64,000 nucleotides of DNA, from positions 12,184,447 to 12,248,446 of the forward strand of contig OX578281.1 of the NCBI GenBank assembly GCA_951217055.1. The letters are read 5' to 3'. The stretch comes from Gerris lacustris. Its lineage: Eukaryota; Arthropoda; Insecta; Hemiptera; Gerridae. This document shows, one piece after another, positions 11,036 to 22,190 of this stretch (the stretch's first letter is position 1; each line of letters opens with the position of its first letter). The notes beneath the pieces are model-generated. The model saw only the letters and a list, made by a program, of their open reading frames with translations, did not search any database and was not told the origin of the DNA. The translations under genes and the position numbers were made by a program.

Positions 11036-11550
11036 GCTGATCTCCGAAAGTGCCCTAACACAAAAATTTTCAACTTTGCAGTTAACAAATAAGAAGTTAA
11101 CTTAGTGCGTAAGTTTCTGCGGGTTGATTCGTAATCAATAACTTGGTTTTTCGGTGAAATCCACTTCACGATGGGGGTGAAGTACGACGTTTCGCTTCCA
11201 CTACTGGAAGCATCTTCAGGGGTGTGGTGCATCGTTATTTTGACTCGAAAAACACAAAATATACCGACGACTGGAGAGAAGAATATCTATATACGTCGTA
11301 TTTATACTGGTTTTCTAGACCGTAGAATGTACCTGGATTTCCCGGGGGTTCCTTTACTCTGGGTAATCCTTTGTCGGGATGATGCAATTAGGAAGGTAAC
11401 AGGAGAACTTTAACAGAGAGAATGGTTTCACCTTCTGGATCTATTTTTTAACAAATCAATGATAAAATTATTGTTAATCTTTGTTAAGAAAAATAAACAA
11501 ACAAAATGGTTTTCTCCCAAAATTTAAAAACAAATTCATTATATTAGTAG
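11036..11550. other. Unrecognised stretch
   Basis: It is moderately GC-rich around 11100-11400 with open frames on both strands (11171-11413 plus; minus frame to 10912). No domain recognised. The region immediately follows the minisatellite and may be the body of the same element. Confidence 0.3.
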
Positions 11551-11740
11551 CGGATTAGACTAGACACTTCGGAGTTGTTTAATTGCGTTTGCACACATCA
11601 TTTTAATAAATTAAACTTTTAAATGGCCGCCATCTTGATACGGCTAGGCCAATTATGCTGGTTAACGAACTCGTTCTATTTGTTAAATTGTCTACGGACC
11701 TTTGTTTGTGCTGAAACAACATACTTGGCCAATTTATTTA
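11551..11740 (+). repeat. Family P, left inverted arm
   Basis: The 190 bp starting CGGATTAGACTAGACACTTC recur in inverse orientation at 14281-14516 (shared: CTTTTAAATGGCCGCCATCTTGAT, CGAACTCG, ACATACTTGG). The two arms face each other across 2.5 kb, so they may be the ends of one larger foldback element. Confidence 0.75.
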
Positions 11741-11749
11741 AGGGCTCTT

Positions 11750-11919
11750 AAAAGGCCCCATACACGGTTACGCAAACATTTTGACCATGTATGGGGCTGT
11801 TTGATGTTTGCGAATGCGCAATCATGATGTTTGACGTGTATGGCCAAAATTTGCCCGACATCAGGATTGCGCAAACATCACGTTTGTACAAAACGTTTGA
11901 TCATGTATGGGGGCCTTTA
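11750..11919. mobile_element. Short inverted-repeat element with GGCCCCATACAC termini
   Basis: Left end AAAAGGCCCCATACACGG and right end CATGTATGGGGGCCTTT are inverted. Internal copies of CATGTATGGGG and TGCGCAA(A)CATCA add further palindromes. Length is about 170 bp with no coding capacity. It is a typical MITE by structure. Flanks suggest a 3-bp TTA/ATA duplication at most, which is not decisive. Confidence 0.75.
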
Positions 11920-12698
11920 TACACTTGTCTTTGTACGAATAATTTGCTATAACCTCGTTATAAGATATTTGTATATTCATATAATTAAACCAACAAAAGA
12001 CATTTTTTTATATTAATAAGCTTAATTTTTATTTTAAATAGTACATGATATTTATCCAAGATGCGCTAGTTTAACAATTTTGAACAAGAATACTTGCTAA
12101 AACTTGTGGGACTATGAGAGAGTCTGTTGCGGCTATTTCTGTGAACTGAATCCTTTATCTCGATACAAGTTTGTCTCGTGTTCGCCTCAGGGCTTTGCCT
12201 GATGAAGCGCCAACTTAACTAATAGTAATAATTACAAATTAGTGGGTTCAGATAGCGGGAAGGTTCGAGCATGAGTATTCGGCAGGGTAATTAGTATTTG
12301 AAATCTACTTCAATCCTATCTCTAATGTAGCCTTGTGCTATCCCGTCGTTCCTACCTGTTTGCCCCGGCTTAGCTTACCATGATAAGCCCCTTGTTGCAT
12401 TAATTCTAGCTCTCCCAGTTAATTTATATCGTACATGTTACCAAATGTAGAGAGAACTTGAAGTCTTAGTAAAAGCTACAAATTCTGAAATACCTATAGA
12501 TAAATTACAAAACAATTTTACTTTAAGATAATTACAATTATAGATGAGAGAGTAAATTTAATCGAAGTGGGGTTGGATACATTCTAGTTCTGTTGTTTAT
12601 AAATTTAAAAATTCTATATAGAATTATTATGTATTTATTTATCCATAAGGAAAAAGCTATAACTTACGATTAATGGACAGATGACGAATGAAGTTAAA
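11920..12698. other. No gene seen
   Basis: Mixed-composition sequence. The segment 12110-12430 is GC-richer (GCCTCAGGGCTTTGCCTGATG, a hairpin near 12185-12203), with no ORF and no recognised RNA. It could be part of the larger P-bounded element. Confidence 0.4.
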
Positions 12699-13290
12699 AA
12701 TAGACTGACAATTGGTGTGGCACATAGCTTCCTCGCATCCTATCACGTACTTTTCTGTTTTATGCTTTTACAAGCCAATATTGTCTCATTTGTTTGTTTC
12801 CCCCGTTTTTTTAATCTGTCAAAATTGTTTTGATTTTTTAATTGTTTTTAAAGTTAAAGAGCGCAGGCAATTCAAATTAATCTATCTGCGGGTTACTTTC
12901 GATAAGCTATAAAAGTTTCATACAAATCAGATAACAACATATGAAGCTATAAGTGTAAATAAATGTATGTTTGTGAGGATGTAGAAGAGAAACAAATGAG
13001 CGCAGAAGTTTGAAACTTATATGGGACCAACAATGAGCTAATCATGATGTACCATCCAAATTTCATCAAAATCGGACCTGTAATTTGGATATGATGGTTC
13101 GCAAAAGTAGAGTGACAGACAGATTGACAGGCACACCAACAGACAGACACGGAACGGAACCAAAAATGTTCCCTGATTTCTGAAACGGATTTCTGTTTTG
13201 GAATTTTGGAAATTAGAGACCTAAAAATTGTTCGTTCTTCAGAACGATCACGTAGCTTCCGTTACCTTCCGTAAGCTTGGAAGCAAAAAA
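12699..13290 (-). repeat. Family A2 repeat, full length
   Basis: On the plus strand it reads TAGACTGACAATTGGTGTGG to CGTAAGCTTGGAAGCAAA, both ends of the A family. The internal blocks (GCGGGTTACTTTCGATAA, GTGTAAATAAATGTATG, ACACGGAACCAAAAATGTTC) are all present. It lies between the P arms. Confidence 0.9.
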
Positions 13291-13317
13291 AAATTCGTGT
13301 GGTGTTGCGGGACACTT

Positions 13318-14118
13318 GTTAGGAACGAAGTTCCTTACGCTATTAGAAAAGAGACAAATTAAAAGTAACTATAACTATTTGTACTTGCGGAGCTAAGGCA
13401 AAATTAAAAGAAAGCGATCTTTTTGCAATAAGTATGTATTGAATATTAAGAAAATAGTTAATCAGCATGAGTTGATAGTTAAAGAGGACGATTGTAGTAA
13501 ATATTCAAGTATTGAGGGAACTGGACTATTCCCGCCCCGGCCTACTACTTTTAAAATATTATAAAATATGTCACTTCACAACACAAAAACTTCTGCTTGT
13601 ATCAGGTTGAAATTTTGCATGCCTGTTTTAATTGTACTTTAGACGAGTGTATGAAGTTTTATGAAAATCGATACGTTAGAACGTAAGATAAAAGGTAAAA
13701 AAATGTTTTTTAATGTTTAGGTCCACTTTAAAATTATTAGCGATCTTTAACACTTAATAGCGGTGTCGGTGTTGGTTATACAAAAAATGTTATTTGAAAA
13801 AATGTTCGTCCCATCGAATCGATGATTATAGAATCTTTTCCCGTGCTGAAATTCTAGTATCAAATTTAAAGCTTACATTTTTGCGATAATTTCGTGTGAA
13901 CGCTTGGGCGGATAATATTGTCCAACGAACTTGTCCTTGGCATTGGTAAAATGAACATGTGTACCAAATTTCAACTACATAGGGCAACTTTTACTCAAGT
14001 TATCGTCATCGGTTGATTTCGTGACGGTCGATTTTGTTACGTCGTTTTTTTTCAAATTCACTTTCAGGCTCCAGACGCTGTGCTGTAACGTGCAATAAGG
14101 TAAGGAACTTCGTTCCAA
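13318..14118 (-). mobile_element. Family B element with 17-bp hairpin termini
   Basis: The left end GGAACGAAGTTCCTTAC (13322-13338) and the right end GTAAGGAACTTCGTTCC (14100-14116) are exact inverse repeats, and each is itself a small hairpin (GGAAC-GAA-GTTCC). The interior matches 964-1545 in reverse and a 200-bp fragment at 19640-19865. No ORF. About 800 bp. It shares its core with A1, which implies exchange of modules between families. Confidence 0.75.
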
Positions 14119-14280
14119 AAAGACCTTGTCCCAAGAGAACGCGTAGTTTCGTATTTATGTTATCTTGGTGACTAAGTTATGAATAGATTATCCAGTAGAG
14201 GTAGGAAGTTAGAAGCCGGAAGCGGCCGCTAACTTCAACCGCTAAGTTGGGCCGCTTCGTGGCTGTTGAATGGATTTCTT

Positions 14281-14516
14281 AATAAATTGCCCAAGTATGT
14301 GCTTTCAGCAAACACAAAGGTTTCGTACGCAATTTAACAAATAGCACGAGTTCGTTAACCAGCATAATCGGCCCAGCCATATCAAGATGGCGGCCATTTA
14401 AAAGTTTATGTCAGCTATTCCTCTGAACCATTTATATTAATGACGTGAACCAAAAGCCTTTAGATGCATTTTTTATTGTACGCAATGAACTACTCCGAAG
14501 TGTCTAGCCCTATCCG
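14281..14516 (-). repeat. Family P, right inverted arm
   Basis: Reverse complement of 11551-11740, ending TACTCCGAAGTGTCTAGCCC TATCCG. It contains a 45-bp insertion-like segment relative to the left arm (around 14415-14465). The sequence between 14119 and 14280 is unassigned and contains a GC-rich inverted stretch (GAAGCGGCCGC, 14218-14228). Confidence 0.7.
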
Positions 14517-15157
14517 TCCTTAACATAATACATTTTTATGATTTTGCGGGAAAATATTTATCTCTCACATAATTATGAGATATTATGTAGAGAAAAACTA
14601 CATAAAAATTCCTCTATTGAACATGACTGTATAGTCTCTTAGCTACGGTATATTGGTGATTGACTAAGGGACACTCTAAAATTGGACAGTTGAAAAACCA
14701 AAAAAAGTAGGGTAAGTTCTCTCTAATTGAGGATATTGCCAGGGAAGAGAAATATAAATATATATTCATATAATATATAAATATATTTAATAAGAGGTTG
14801 CACAAAAAATAAAAATAAAATAAAACTGGAGCGGTAGACGTTAGAGGTGTGAGTATGCCTCGAGACAAACTCGACTAGGGGAAAAAAGGAACAAACAAAA
14901 CAATGAGTTTTGTTTAATTATATTCCATAAATAGATTATTATTTTAGAGTTTTAAAAAAATGTAATTGTTTTTGCGTAAATATTGCAATTTGTTATGTAA
15001 TCAAAAAATTGATTACGTTTAATAATAATTTGTTTTTAATATTAGAATCGAGAGTCTTTATATAAACAAGTGTTAGTGTTTAGAGTATTTTGATGTTCCT
15101 TGGTTAGAGCATAATTGATGTAATCATTGTTAAATATTTATTATGTTCTCTATTTTT
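14517..15157. other. AT-rich stretch, no gene seen
   Basis: No recognisable ORF or repeat; AT-rich throughout with TA-rich microsequences near 14755-14790. Confidence 0.5.
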
Positions 15158-15850
15158 ATTAGGGTCCGTAGGCAAAACCAAGGACCCTTATATTTTCCTG
15201 CGTGTGTCCGTCCGTCCGTCCTGTCGCGTGCTCTCACGGCTACACCTTTCGTCCGATCACTATGAAATTTGGCATGTATGTGTCTTGTACCTACCCACAT
15301 ATTTTAAAAATATAGCAACTTAAAAATAAAAAATTCAAAAAAATTAGGGTAAAAAAACTTAAGGGTTAAAATTTTTTTATTTTTTTTTCGATATCATATG
15401 AAAGGGTACGTCGAGCTGATTACAAAAATATATAATTATTTGGTTATAACTTTGATGGGGCGAGCGTAGGCAAGTTTGAAGTGGGTGTGAAACGTGTCCC
15501 CCCCCCCCCTCTATCTCACATATGTGAAGTGCAAAAAATTTGAAAAAATTCCTTAACATTCTTCGACCAAAATTAAAGATACCACTTTTTGGAAATTTCG
15601 AAAAAAATATTATTTTATTTTTTATCGACAAAATACGTTTTTTTTTTATAATTATGGTCTTTTCGATGTATTTATATGGTTGTAGTCCGGTTCAGTGGCA
15701 AAAAAATACTTTATCAGAGTGTGTTTTGAGAATATCAGGCCCTTAGAATTGTTCAAAGTAAGCTTTTTAGCATTTAAAAAAAACACTGTTTATACACTTT
15801 ACAGTTAAACACTATATAGTGTGGCCTACGGACCCTCGCTGTGTGCTGAC
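15158..15850 (+). mobile_element. Family D DINE-1/Helentron-like element
   Basis: Left AGGGTCCGTAGGC (15161-15173) and right GCCTACGGACCCT (about 15823-15835) are exact inverse repeats. The right one is followed by the hairpin GTGTGCTGACAAGCACAC. A TCCGTCCGTCCGTCC run and ATCACTATGAAATTTGGCAT follow the left end. This is the same architecture as 2036-3610 and 21712-22190 with a different core. A 9-bp C run lies at about 15498-15507. Non-autonomous; no Rep/helicase. Confidence 0.75.
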
Positions 15851-16573
15851 AAGCACACACTTGACCTGTTTATTTCTAGACGCATAAGACGCGTGGAGCG
15901 CGTTATATGCGTTTCTATACGTTTCTGTTAGTAATTTTATTTTTTTTGTAACGAAGTCTTTTTCTTAAATATAAAACATATTTATTTTTGTAAGAAATCA
16001 TTATTAATACTTCAGCTTTTTGCTTCTAAATTAACTATTGTTGAATATTCTAAATTTATATATTTTTCTTCTGTACGGTTGATTATGTAAAAAAGAAAGA
16101 AAAGATTTTTCCATCTATAGTTTCAGGAAGTTATAAACGATTTCTTTTGTAAAAATACATCCCGTCAAGAGATTCATTTTATTCCATTCATATTGAAAAA
16201 CAAAAGACGAGGTTCTTTTTATTTTATATTTTTTTTACGTTTTGTTCAGTTTGTTGTTTGGTCCGTATGTTTCTATTTTTAACAGGGTTCTTTTAATCTC
16301 TGTTAAAAGGCGGCTAAGGTTTGTTTGTTGAGAATTCGTTGACCTCACATCTCATAGATTTTTAAAGTGTTACAAATGAGTAAAAAGGAAAAAATACAGG
16401 CTAAAAGTAAAAGAGCTCGAGACAAAAACTACTAAAGCAAGACCGTACCGAACTACCTACCTTCTTCTGAAAACTTTTTCCATTCCCCCCCTTTTGTCTT
16501 GTTAGCTTGTTTTTTGTGTGACGATTAGCCAAGTCTTTTAAAAGAAGAGTTGACACGGTAACTACTTATCGAG
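15851..16573. other. No gene seen
   Basis: AT-rich with poly-T runs. A short C run lies at 16484-16490. No ORF and no repeat match were found. Confidence 0.5.
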
Positions 16574-16715
16574 CTAGGGTAAAAGAAAGAATTAATCTTG
16601 GCAGCAGTGATTAGCAGTCTTTCTTCTTCTAATACCTTTAAATATGATAAGAGTTATCAATGCTGATGAAAATCCGTGTATAATTTGATTATAGTCCAGG
16701 AGGTAACGTGCAAAA
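16574..16715 (+). repeat. Direct repeat T, copy 1
   Basis: About 140 bp, including CTTGGCAGCAGTGATTAGCA and ATGATAAGAGTTATCAATGC, recur at 17884-18020 with some 90% identity by eye. The two copies are about 1.31 kb apart and bracket the E multimer. Confidence 0.85.
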
Positions 16716-16749
16716 AAGTGTCTGACTAACATCAAGCTAGAAATAAGGG

Positions 16750-17128
16750 TATTTCTTTAGATTGTTACTCCCCTATTTTTTTAAAGAATTGACTGAATAA
16801 CTATTGAGACAAAGGGATTTTTAGCCCAAAGTACTTTGGGACGAAGGAATGTTACTTCTGTTTTTATAAGGGGAGTAACAATCTAAAGAAGAACATTCCG
16901 TACATCTTCTTTAGATTGTTACTCCCCTATGTTTTTTAAAGAATTAACTGAATAACTATTAAGACTAAGGGATTTTTAGCCCAAAGTACTTTGGGACGAA
17001 GGAATATTACACTTCTGTTTTAACAAGGGGAGTAACAATCTAAAGAAGAACATTTCGTACACCTTCTTTAGATTGTTACTCCCCTCTGTTTTTAATATAT
17101 AAGGGGAGTAACAATCTAATGAAGTGCC
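16750..17128 (+). mobile_element. Family E multimer (two full units plus one short palindrome)
   Basis: Three successive pairs of TTCTTTAGATTGTTACTCCCC and its inverse lie at 16752-16890, 16908-17048 and 17064-17127. The first two units share an internal AGCCCAAAGTACTTTGGGAC palindrome. The third is reduced to a palindrome of about 60 bp. Units are joined by GAACATTCCGTACATC. The head-to-tail multimer suggests tandem amplification of a foldback element. Confidence 0.9.
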
Positions 17129-17717
17129 AACATTTTTATTTAAGTTAATATTTTGGTGCCTATTATAAGAATATGTGGTAGAATAATGAATAATGTGATC
17201 TTGAGTAAAAAATTGTGTATAAAATGAGTAGACCAATAATGAGGTTGATGTCAATTTGTTACTTGATAGGTTAGTTATTCAAATATTACTCCAAATCAAT
17301 GTGGTCTCATAATATGCCAAGTTGATATTATCAACTTGATTTTTACAAAATAATTTTGTACTGAGAATCATGAAAATTAAAAATCACATTGTCCACCAAA
17401 ATCAGCGGGATGTGGCCGCTCTTCACTAATGCAAATTGCCAAGCTATGTTCCCCAGACGAACTTAGTCGACCACATATTCTTAAAAGGCACCAAAAGATT
17501 AACTTATTCACAAAATTCTAGCTTGATTTTAGTCTGTCACACACTTTTTTGCAGGATATCTCTTGGACTATAAGGTTGTATTGGAGTGCAGGGATAAACA
17601 GTGTTTAACAAAAAACAAAAATTAATTAAATAATAATAATTGTTGCAAAATAATCTTAAGATGTTAAAGTAAAAACCTGTCAAGGAATGGGTATATAAAG
17701 CATGAAATTTGTCATCC
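17129..17717. other. Repeat-like AT-rich stretch
   Basis: The segment 17440-17510 (CCAGACGAACTTAG, CCACATATTCTTAAAA) matches 40525-40595 in reverse complement, so a dispersed repeat is present. The remainder is unassigned. No gene. Confidence 0.4.
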
Positions 17718-17812
17718 ATTCCACAGTCGCAATTTAGAGTTATTTTGTTACAATATAACTAAAATGAATTCCACAGTCGTAATTTAGAGCCCATGTGTTA
17801 CAATATAACTAG
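17718..17812 (+). repeat. Two-copy tandem repeat, 49-bp period
   Basis: ATTCCACAGTCG(C/T)AATTTAG at 17718 and 17767, each followed by GTTACAATATAACTA. Two copies only. Confidence 0.85.
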
Positions 17813-17883
17813 TATTCTTATAACATACTTGGTGTCAGTTATTCAGTCACAACAGGTTATGGGCCCAGCACGCTTCCACTTCG

Positions 17884-18020
17884 GTGGTAAAAGAAAGAAT
17901 ACATCTTGGCAGCAGTGATTAGCAGTATTTCTTCTTCTAATACCTTTAACTATGATAAGAGTTATCAATGCTGATGAAAATGAGTGCATCTTTTGAATAA
18001 AGTCCAGCAGATAGCGTGTT
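17884..18020 (+). repeat. Direct repeat T, copy 2
   Basis: Second copy of the block at 16574-16715 (CTTGGCAGCAGTGATTAGCA). The copies diverge at their 3' ends (ATCTTTTGAATAAAG here against ATAATTTGATTATAG). Confidence 0.85.
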
Positions 18021-19077
18021 GTTATGAATTATGGTATAATTGACCTTCGTTAAAAGAAATAAATAGAAATTTTACCAGAAAAAATTTGGATCGGCATGGT
18101 GGATGTTCTTAAAGATGTTGCTTTCATTGTGAAGCAAAAGGTTACTCGGCCACTCTTCTACACTATCATGCCTTTAACTTGATTAAATACTGATTTATAT
18201 TACTTTCAATGGTGGATTTATTAGTTTGAGTTTAATTTATAAGATGTTGCGTAGAGATTTGTTGTTATGTGTTGGCTTTTGTATGGTTTGCCAAGGGTTT
18301 TTAGGGTATATTTTATGAGAAGGTAGTTAGAATTCTCTTATAAGAGTAGTAATTGTCGGTAGGATCATGGTTTGGGTGGTTTGTTAGTAGATGTTAGAGG
18401 GTGTTTTTGACTTGCAACAGTTCCTCTTGCCAGCCTGTTGATATGCCCCCTTCCACCAGGAGGCAAACTGCTTCCACACTACTGAAAACTCATGCTAAGG
18501 AAACCTACATTTACAATTCTTCCTTTTTCCCCTCTTTTCCTCTTCACCCCCTTCTCCCTTCTCTTATTCGTTTCAGTTTTTCTTCAGTTGCCAGGGGTTT
18601 TTCCCTTGTTGCGCTCACGTACACACAAACCTAATTACAAGAATCCTGCGCTTTCCTTCCCTCCTATGCTTTCCTTTTCTTTGCTTTTTACCCTTCACAT
18701 CACAAGAGGATCGTGTGTATTTTATATATGAAGGTGTACAGGAGAGGGAGGTATGACGTAGATGAAGTTTTCTTTTCTTCTCTACTCCCCGGAAACGGAA
18801 CGCTTTCATTCATAACATGTAATGTTAAAATGAAATAAAAAAACTTTTTTTCCCCCAATTTTTTTTTGTTTGGCGTCATGAGTATACTTTGTTTTTCTTT
18901 CTTATAAGAAGAAATGGTCCCTACTTGTAAGTTCATTATACATAGCTTTCTGCTTTTTAATTCTGAGTTAACTCTACTTTCGAATTACAAGTTATTCAAC
19001 TTGGAATTGCAAATATTACTTTTTATTGTTTTGCAAAAACAATTGCGTGTAAATAAGTTTATACGTTTGATAAACTG
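18021..19077. other. No recognised gene
   Basis: A C/T-rich stretch at 18500-18680 gives overlapping frames on both strands (18401-18634, 18492-18731, 18615-18809) from compositional bias. No domain recognised. Confidence 0.45.
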
Positions 19078-19640
19078 TAATACTACATAACGCGTCTAGT
19101 ACAGAAAGGAGGGGGGAGTTTACACCCGAGCGACAGCGAGAGTAGTAAAACCACACGAGCAAAGCAAAATGCAGTTTTCGCACGAGTTGCGTACCGTACT
19201 TTATTTACGATTGTTGGATTGTAATGATAAATACAGAAAACAATATTTAATGAACTTCCTGTATGTAAGTTCGTATTTCTCTTTTGATACAGATGAGATT
19301 AATTCATTAGTTGTATTTTGTGCCGGGAGGAGTATTATTCTCCTCAATTTCGTCATAATAACATAACTCAATCATTGTTTTTCACTAAAAACTCGATATA
19401 AACAGCTACTTTAATTAAACAAACAGCAAATTAGTTTTGTTAAATGTAAACAAACTCGCTAATCGTGCGATAAGATGAAGGATTCTTCTTTATTTCCTCA
19501 CCAGGGCGGAAATAAAGAAGAATTATGAATGCGCATGCGCAATGTATACAACTACGAAAAGAATCACTTTCTACGCATCTAAACAGAGATAAAATGTTTA
19601 CATTTCGTATCAACCCTAGATAAAATATATATTTTTTACA
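19078..19640 (-). mobile_element. Family Y element (recombinase-like), degenerate copy
   Basis: It matches 25990-26590 and 52100-53620 across about 500 bp, including ACACGAGCAAAG, TTTTCGCACGAG, CGTACCGTACTTTAT, an imperfect hairpin around 19480-19515, GCGCATGCGCAATG and CTACGCATCTAAACAGAGAT. On the minus strand a short broken ORF lies downstream of the GCGCATGCGC block, as in the other copies. The shared upstream region reads like a conserved promoter/5' UTR of a mobile gene. Confidence 0.7.
19201..19375 (-). pseudogene. Broken N-terminal fragment of a recombinase-like transposon protein
   Basis: Reading on the minus strand from the ATG at 19375, the peptide has the family core DE-IEENNTPP, then shifts frame near 19305. 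The second frame reads SKEKYELTYRKFIKY and stops at 19201. The SKEKYEL-Y-x-KF pattern recalls the first helix of the N-terminal DNA-binding domain in Crypton-type tyrosine-recombinase-like proteins (recalled, not searched). No catalytic R-H-R-Y region is present. Non-functional in this copy. Confidence 0.4.
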
Positions 19641-19644
19641 TTTG

Positions 19645-19865
19645 AAGCTTATACGTTTACGCCAGTGTTGTGCGCGATTGCTTGGGTGGATAACGTTGTA
19701 CAACAAACTCGTCTGGGGCATTGGTAAAATGAACATGTGTACCAAATATAGTCAAATTTTATTAAAGTCATCGTTAATGGTTGATTTTGTGGCTGTCGTT
19801 CTTTTCGGATTTACTACCGGACTCAAGGTGCTGTAACATGCTGTAAGGAACTGTGTTTCAAATAT
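19645..19865 (-). repeat. Family B fragment
   Basis: GGCATTGGTAAAATGAACAT and GTGTACCAAAT match 13940-13970, and GCTGTAAGGAACTG...TTTCAAA corresponds to the decayed right terminus of family B (14085-14118). It abuts the Y element. Confidence 0.7.
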
Positions 19866-21711
19866 ATATATACCTATATGTTTCCAATTTATTCATTCAT
19901 TTATATTGAGGTCCTTAACCATCAGTCCAAATACAAATTTATAATAAGCTTTAACATACATTCATGAAACAATATAAGCAACAATAACAGTAAGTAGTAT
20001 CTGTATAGAGTAAGTCTAATAAGCAAGTATAATATATTATTATAATATAAATAATCCAATTTATTTGTATGTATATTTTGTTTTGTTATAACACTAAGGA
20101 AAATTCCTTCTTGTCTTTCTCGTATTCTCCTCACTCGAATAAAATTAAAAGTATTTTTAGATTAACCATCCACCCCCTTTAACAAAGTTCTTTTCATTTT
20201 TTTTCTTTAGCAAAAAAGTCCTCTTCATTTATTCGAGCAGAAACTAAAAAAAGGAGAGTTTGAACTCTTTTTTTTTATTTTTCCTCCGCCTTGTTACCAC
20301 TTCATACCGCCCGACTTGCCCCCCTTCTATTTCCATCTTCATAAACATAGATAGAACAGGGTTAGGTTTGGACAGAGTGGGGATTTGGAATTCGTATTCC
20401 AGTCTTCGGTATCACTAGAGATAATCCGATGCGAAAAAAAGATTTGGGGGGGGGGGGGATAAAAAAATTGTCGAGTAATATTTTTTCGTTGAGTTGTGTC
20501 GGTAGAATTGTAGGTTTGAGTTCACCGCGGGGTAGAGCAGGGGAAGAGAAGGACTACACCGCTACCCTTATGTTTACCCCCTCTTCCTTTCGAGGTTTCG
20601 AGTAGTGTTTTTCGGTCTGGTTTTGGTTCACAGCCGTGGAAACGGTTTTCAGATGGAATTACAGAGGGGTCCTGCAATGAGGGGTCTCCATAACTCCCCC
20701 TTGCTCCGTTTCGCCCAGCACTGGTCCAAAAACGCGGCTACGTGACTTGAAACTACAAAATATTCCTTCTCTTGATGCTTCCTCGACCACCGAGGGTATT
20801 TCCTTCATTAAAATATCAAGCCCTTTAGACTTGAAACACGACTCTCTCTCAGTATTTTCTATTATTCCCGCTTCTAACTCGTTCCAACGTCTCTTCTAGA
20901 TATAGTTTTCCTGAGTGTACTTTTCTGAAACGGTTTTATTTCATTAGAACACACGACTTTATCCTCCTTTCATTTTGAACTCTGATTCTCTGCCTTCATT
21001 TTAATATAATATAAACAATGCAACCATCAAAAATTTAAATGAAACTCTTCTATTTTAATTTTATTTTGACGCTCGCTGAATATTATTGTCTTTACAAACT
21101 CTACAAATACAATTGGTTCAAACATTTCAATAAATTCATGTATCAAAAATCGTTATTTCTTAGTGAAGCATTAGATAGTACAACAATGTAATTTTCTACT
21201 ATTAAATAGTAAAATAATAATATATAAAATATAATTTTAAAGTTAAGCGTAAATTAATTTTTCAAATTAAATAGATATTACTTGATCTCATTTTCTGGCT
21301 GAAATCAGCGTAAAATTAATCATTTTATAAAAAATTTAGAACTTCTCTCGGCAAAATGTAGTATTACAATCAATACACGTGAACACTTATCTACCTCTTA
21401 TTATATCATAATTGCATTTTCAGAGTGTATACATAAACTTCAAGTTACTACAATAACAGTTTATTTTTGTTTCGAGTCACAACAAGCATAAAAAACGAAA
21501 ATTTTCCCGATTGCGCAGAAATCTACCAATTTCAAGTACGAATTTGCTTTCGATATCTGCCGTCATTTTGAATATAGGGACTTTTGAACTTTCAAACTTA
21601 AACGCTAAATAATTTCTGAACTATTTTGTAGATTGAACTAAAATTCATACCAATGGTACCTTTTTATGAGACAAATAAGTCCTCCGTCTTAAAAGTTATC
21701 GACTTTTGATT
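19866..21711. other. No recognised gene; includes a GC-richer patch
   Basis: 19866-20260 is AT-rich. 20270-20900 is GC-richer with a 13-bp G run (20446-20458) and no convincing ORF or motif. 20900-21711 is AT-rich again. Nothing further can be supported. Confidence 0.45.
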
Positions 21712-22190
21712 TTAGGTTTCTGTACGAAGTAAAAAAGGAAACCTTATATAACGGCTCTGTCTGTTTGTCTGTCCGTTGGTGTCTGACCGTTGGCTTGTTT
21801 CAATTCATAAACTACTATAGCTAGGAACATGAAATTCGGTATACAGGTGCATCTCGGCATTTGAGGCAACTGTACACTTTTTGGAGTTTTCACACCTAAT
21901 ATTTTTAAGACCACCACGTTTTTTTTAGTCACCATGACGTGTTATGCATAAATTTAAAGGGCTTGAAGTGTAGAAAAAGAATATGATACTATTAAAATTT
22001 TACACTTAATATTTTCAGTCATGCAGTGGGGATGGCGGCCAATATGGCGGGTGACTAATAAAAAGTTTTTAGTCGCCATGACATGTTATACATCTATTTA
22101 AATGTCTTGAAGTGCAGAAAAAGAATATGCAACTATTAAAATTTTACACTTATAATTTTAACTAAATCGTACAGAAACTGGCGATTATCG
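21712..22190 (+). mobile_element. Family D DINE-1/Helentron-like element
   Basis: GTTTCTGTACG (about 21717-21727) and CGTACAGAAAC (about 22169-22179) are inverse repeats. A small hairpin (GGCGATTATCGCC) follows the right one. A CTGTCTGTTTGTCTGTCCG run lies next to the left end. The interior has two diverged copies of a segment with CCATGAC(G/A)TGTTAT...CTTGAAGTG(T/C)AGAAAAAGAATATG (21930 and 22075), a partial internal duplication. A related fragment lies at 34300-34720. Confidence 0.7.

Noticed and set aside
10912..11232. 106-codon minus frame with TDRQT repeats
   Set aside because: The repeated part is the TCTG minisatellite read in reverse; the remainder has no recognisable domain.
12110..12430. 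Possible structured RNA gene
   Set aside because: Slightly GC-richer with one small hairpin, but no recognisable box, terminator or conserved RNA motif by eye.
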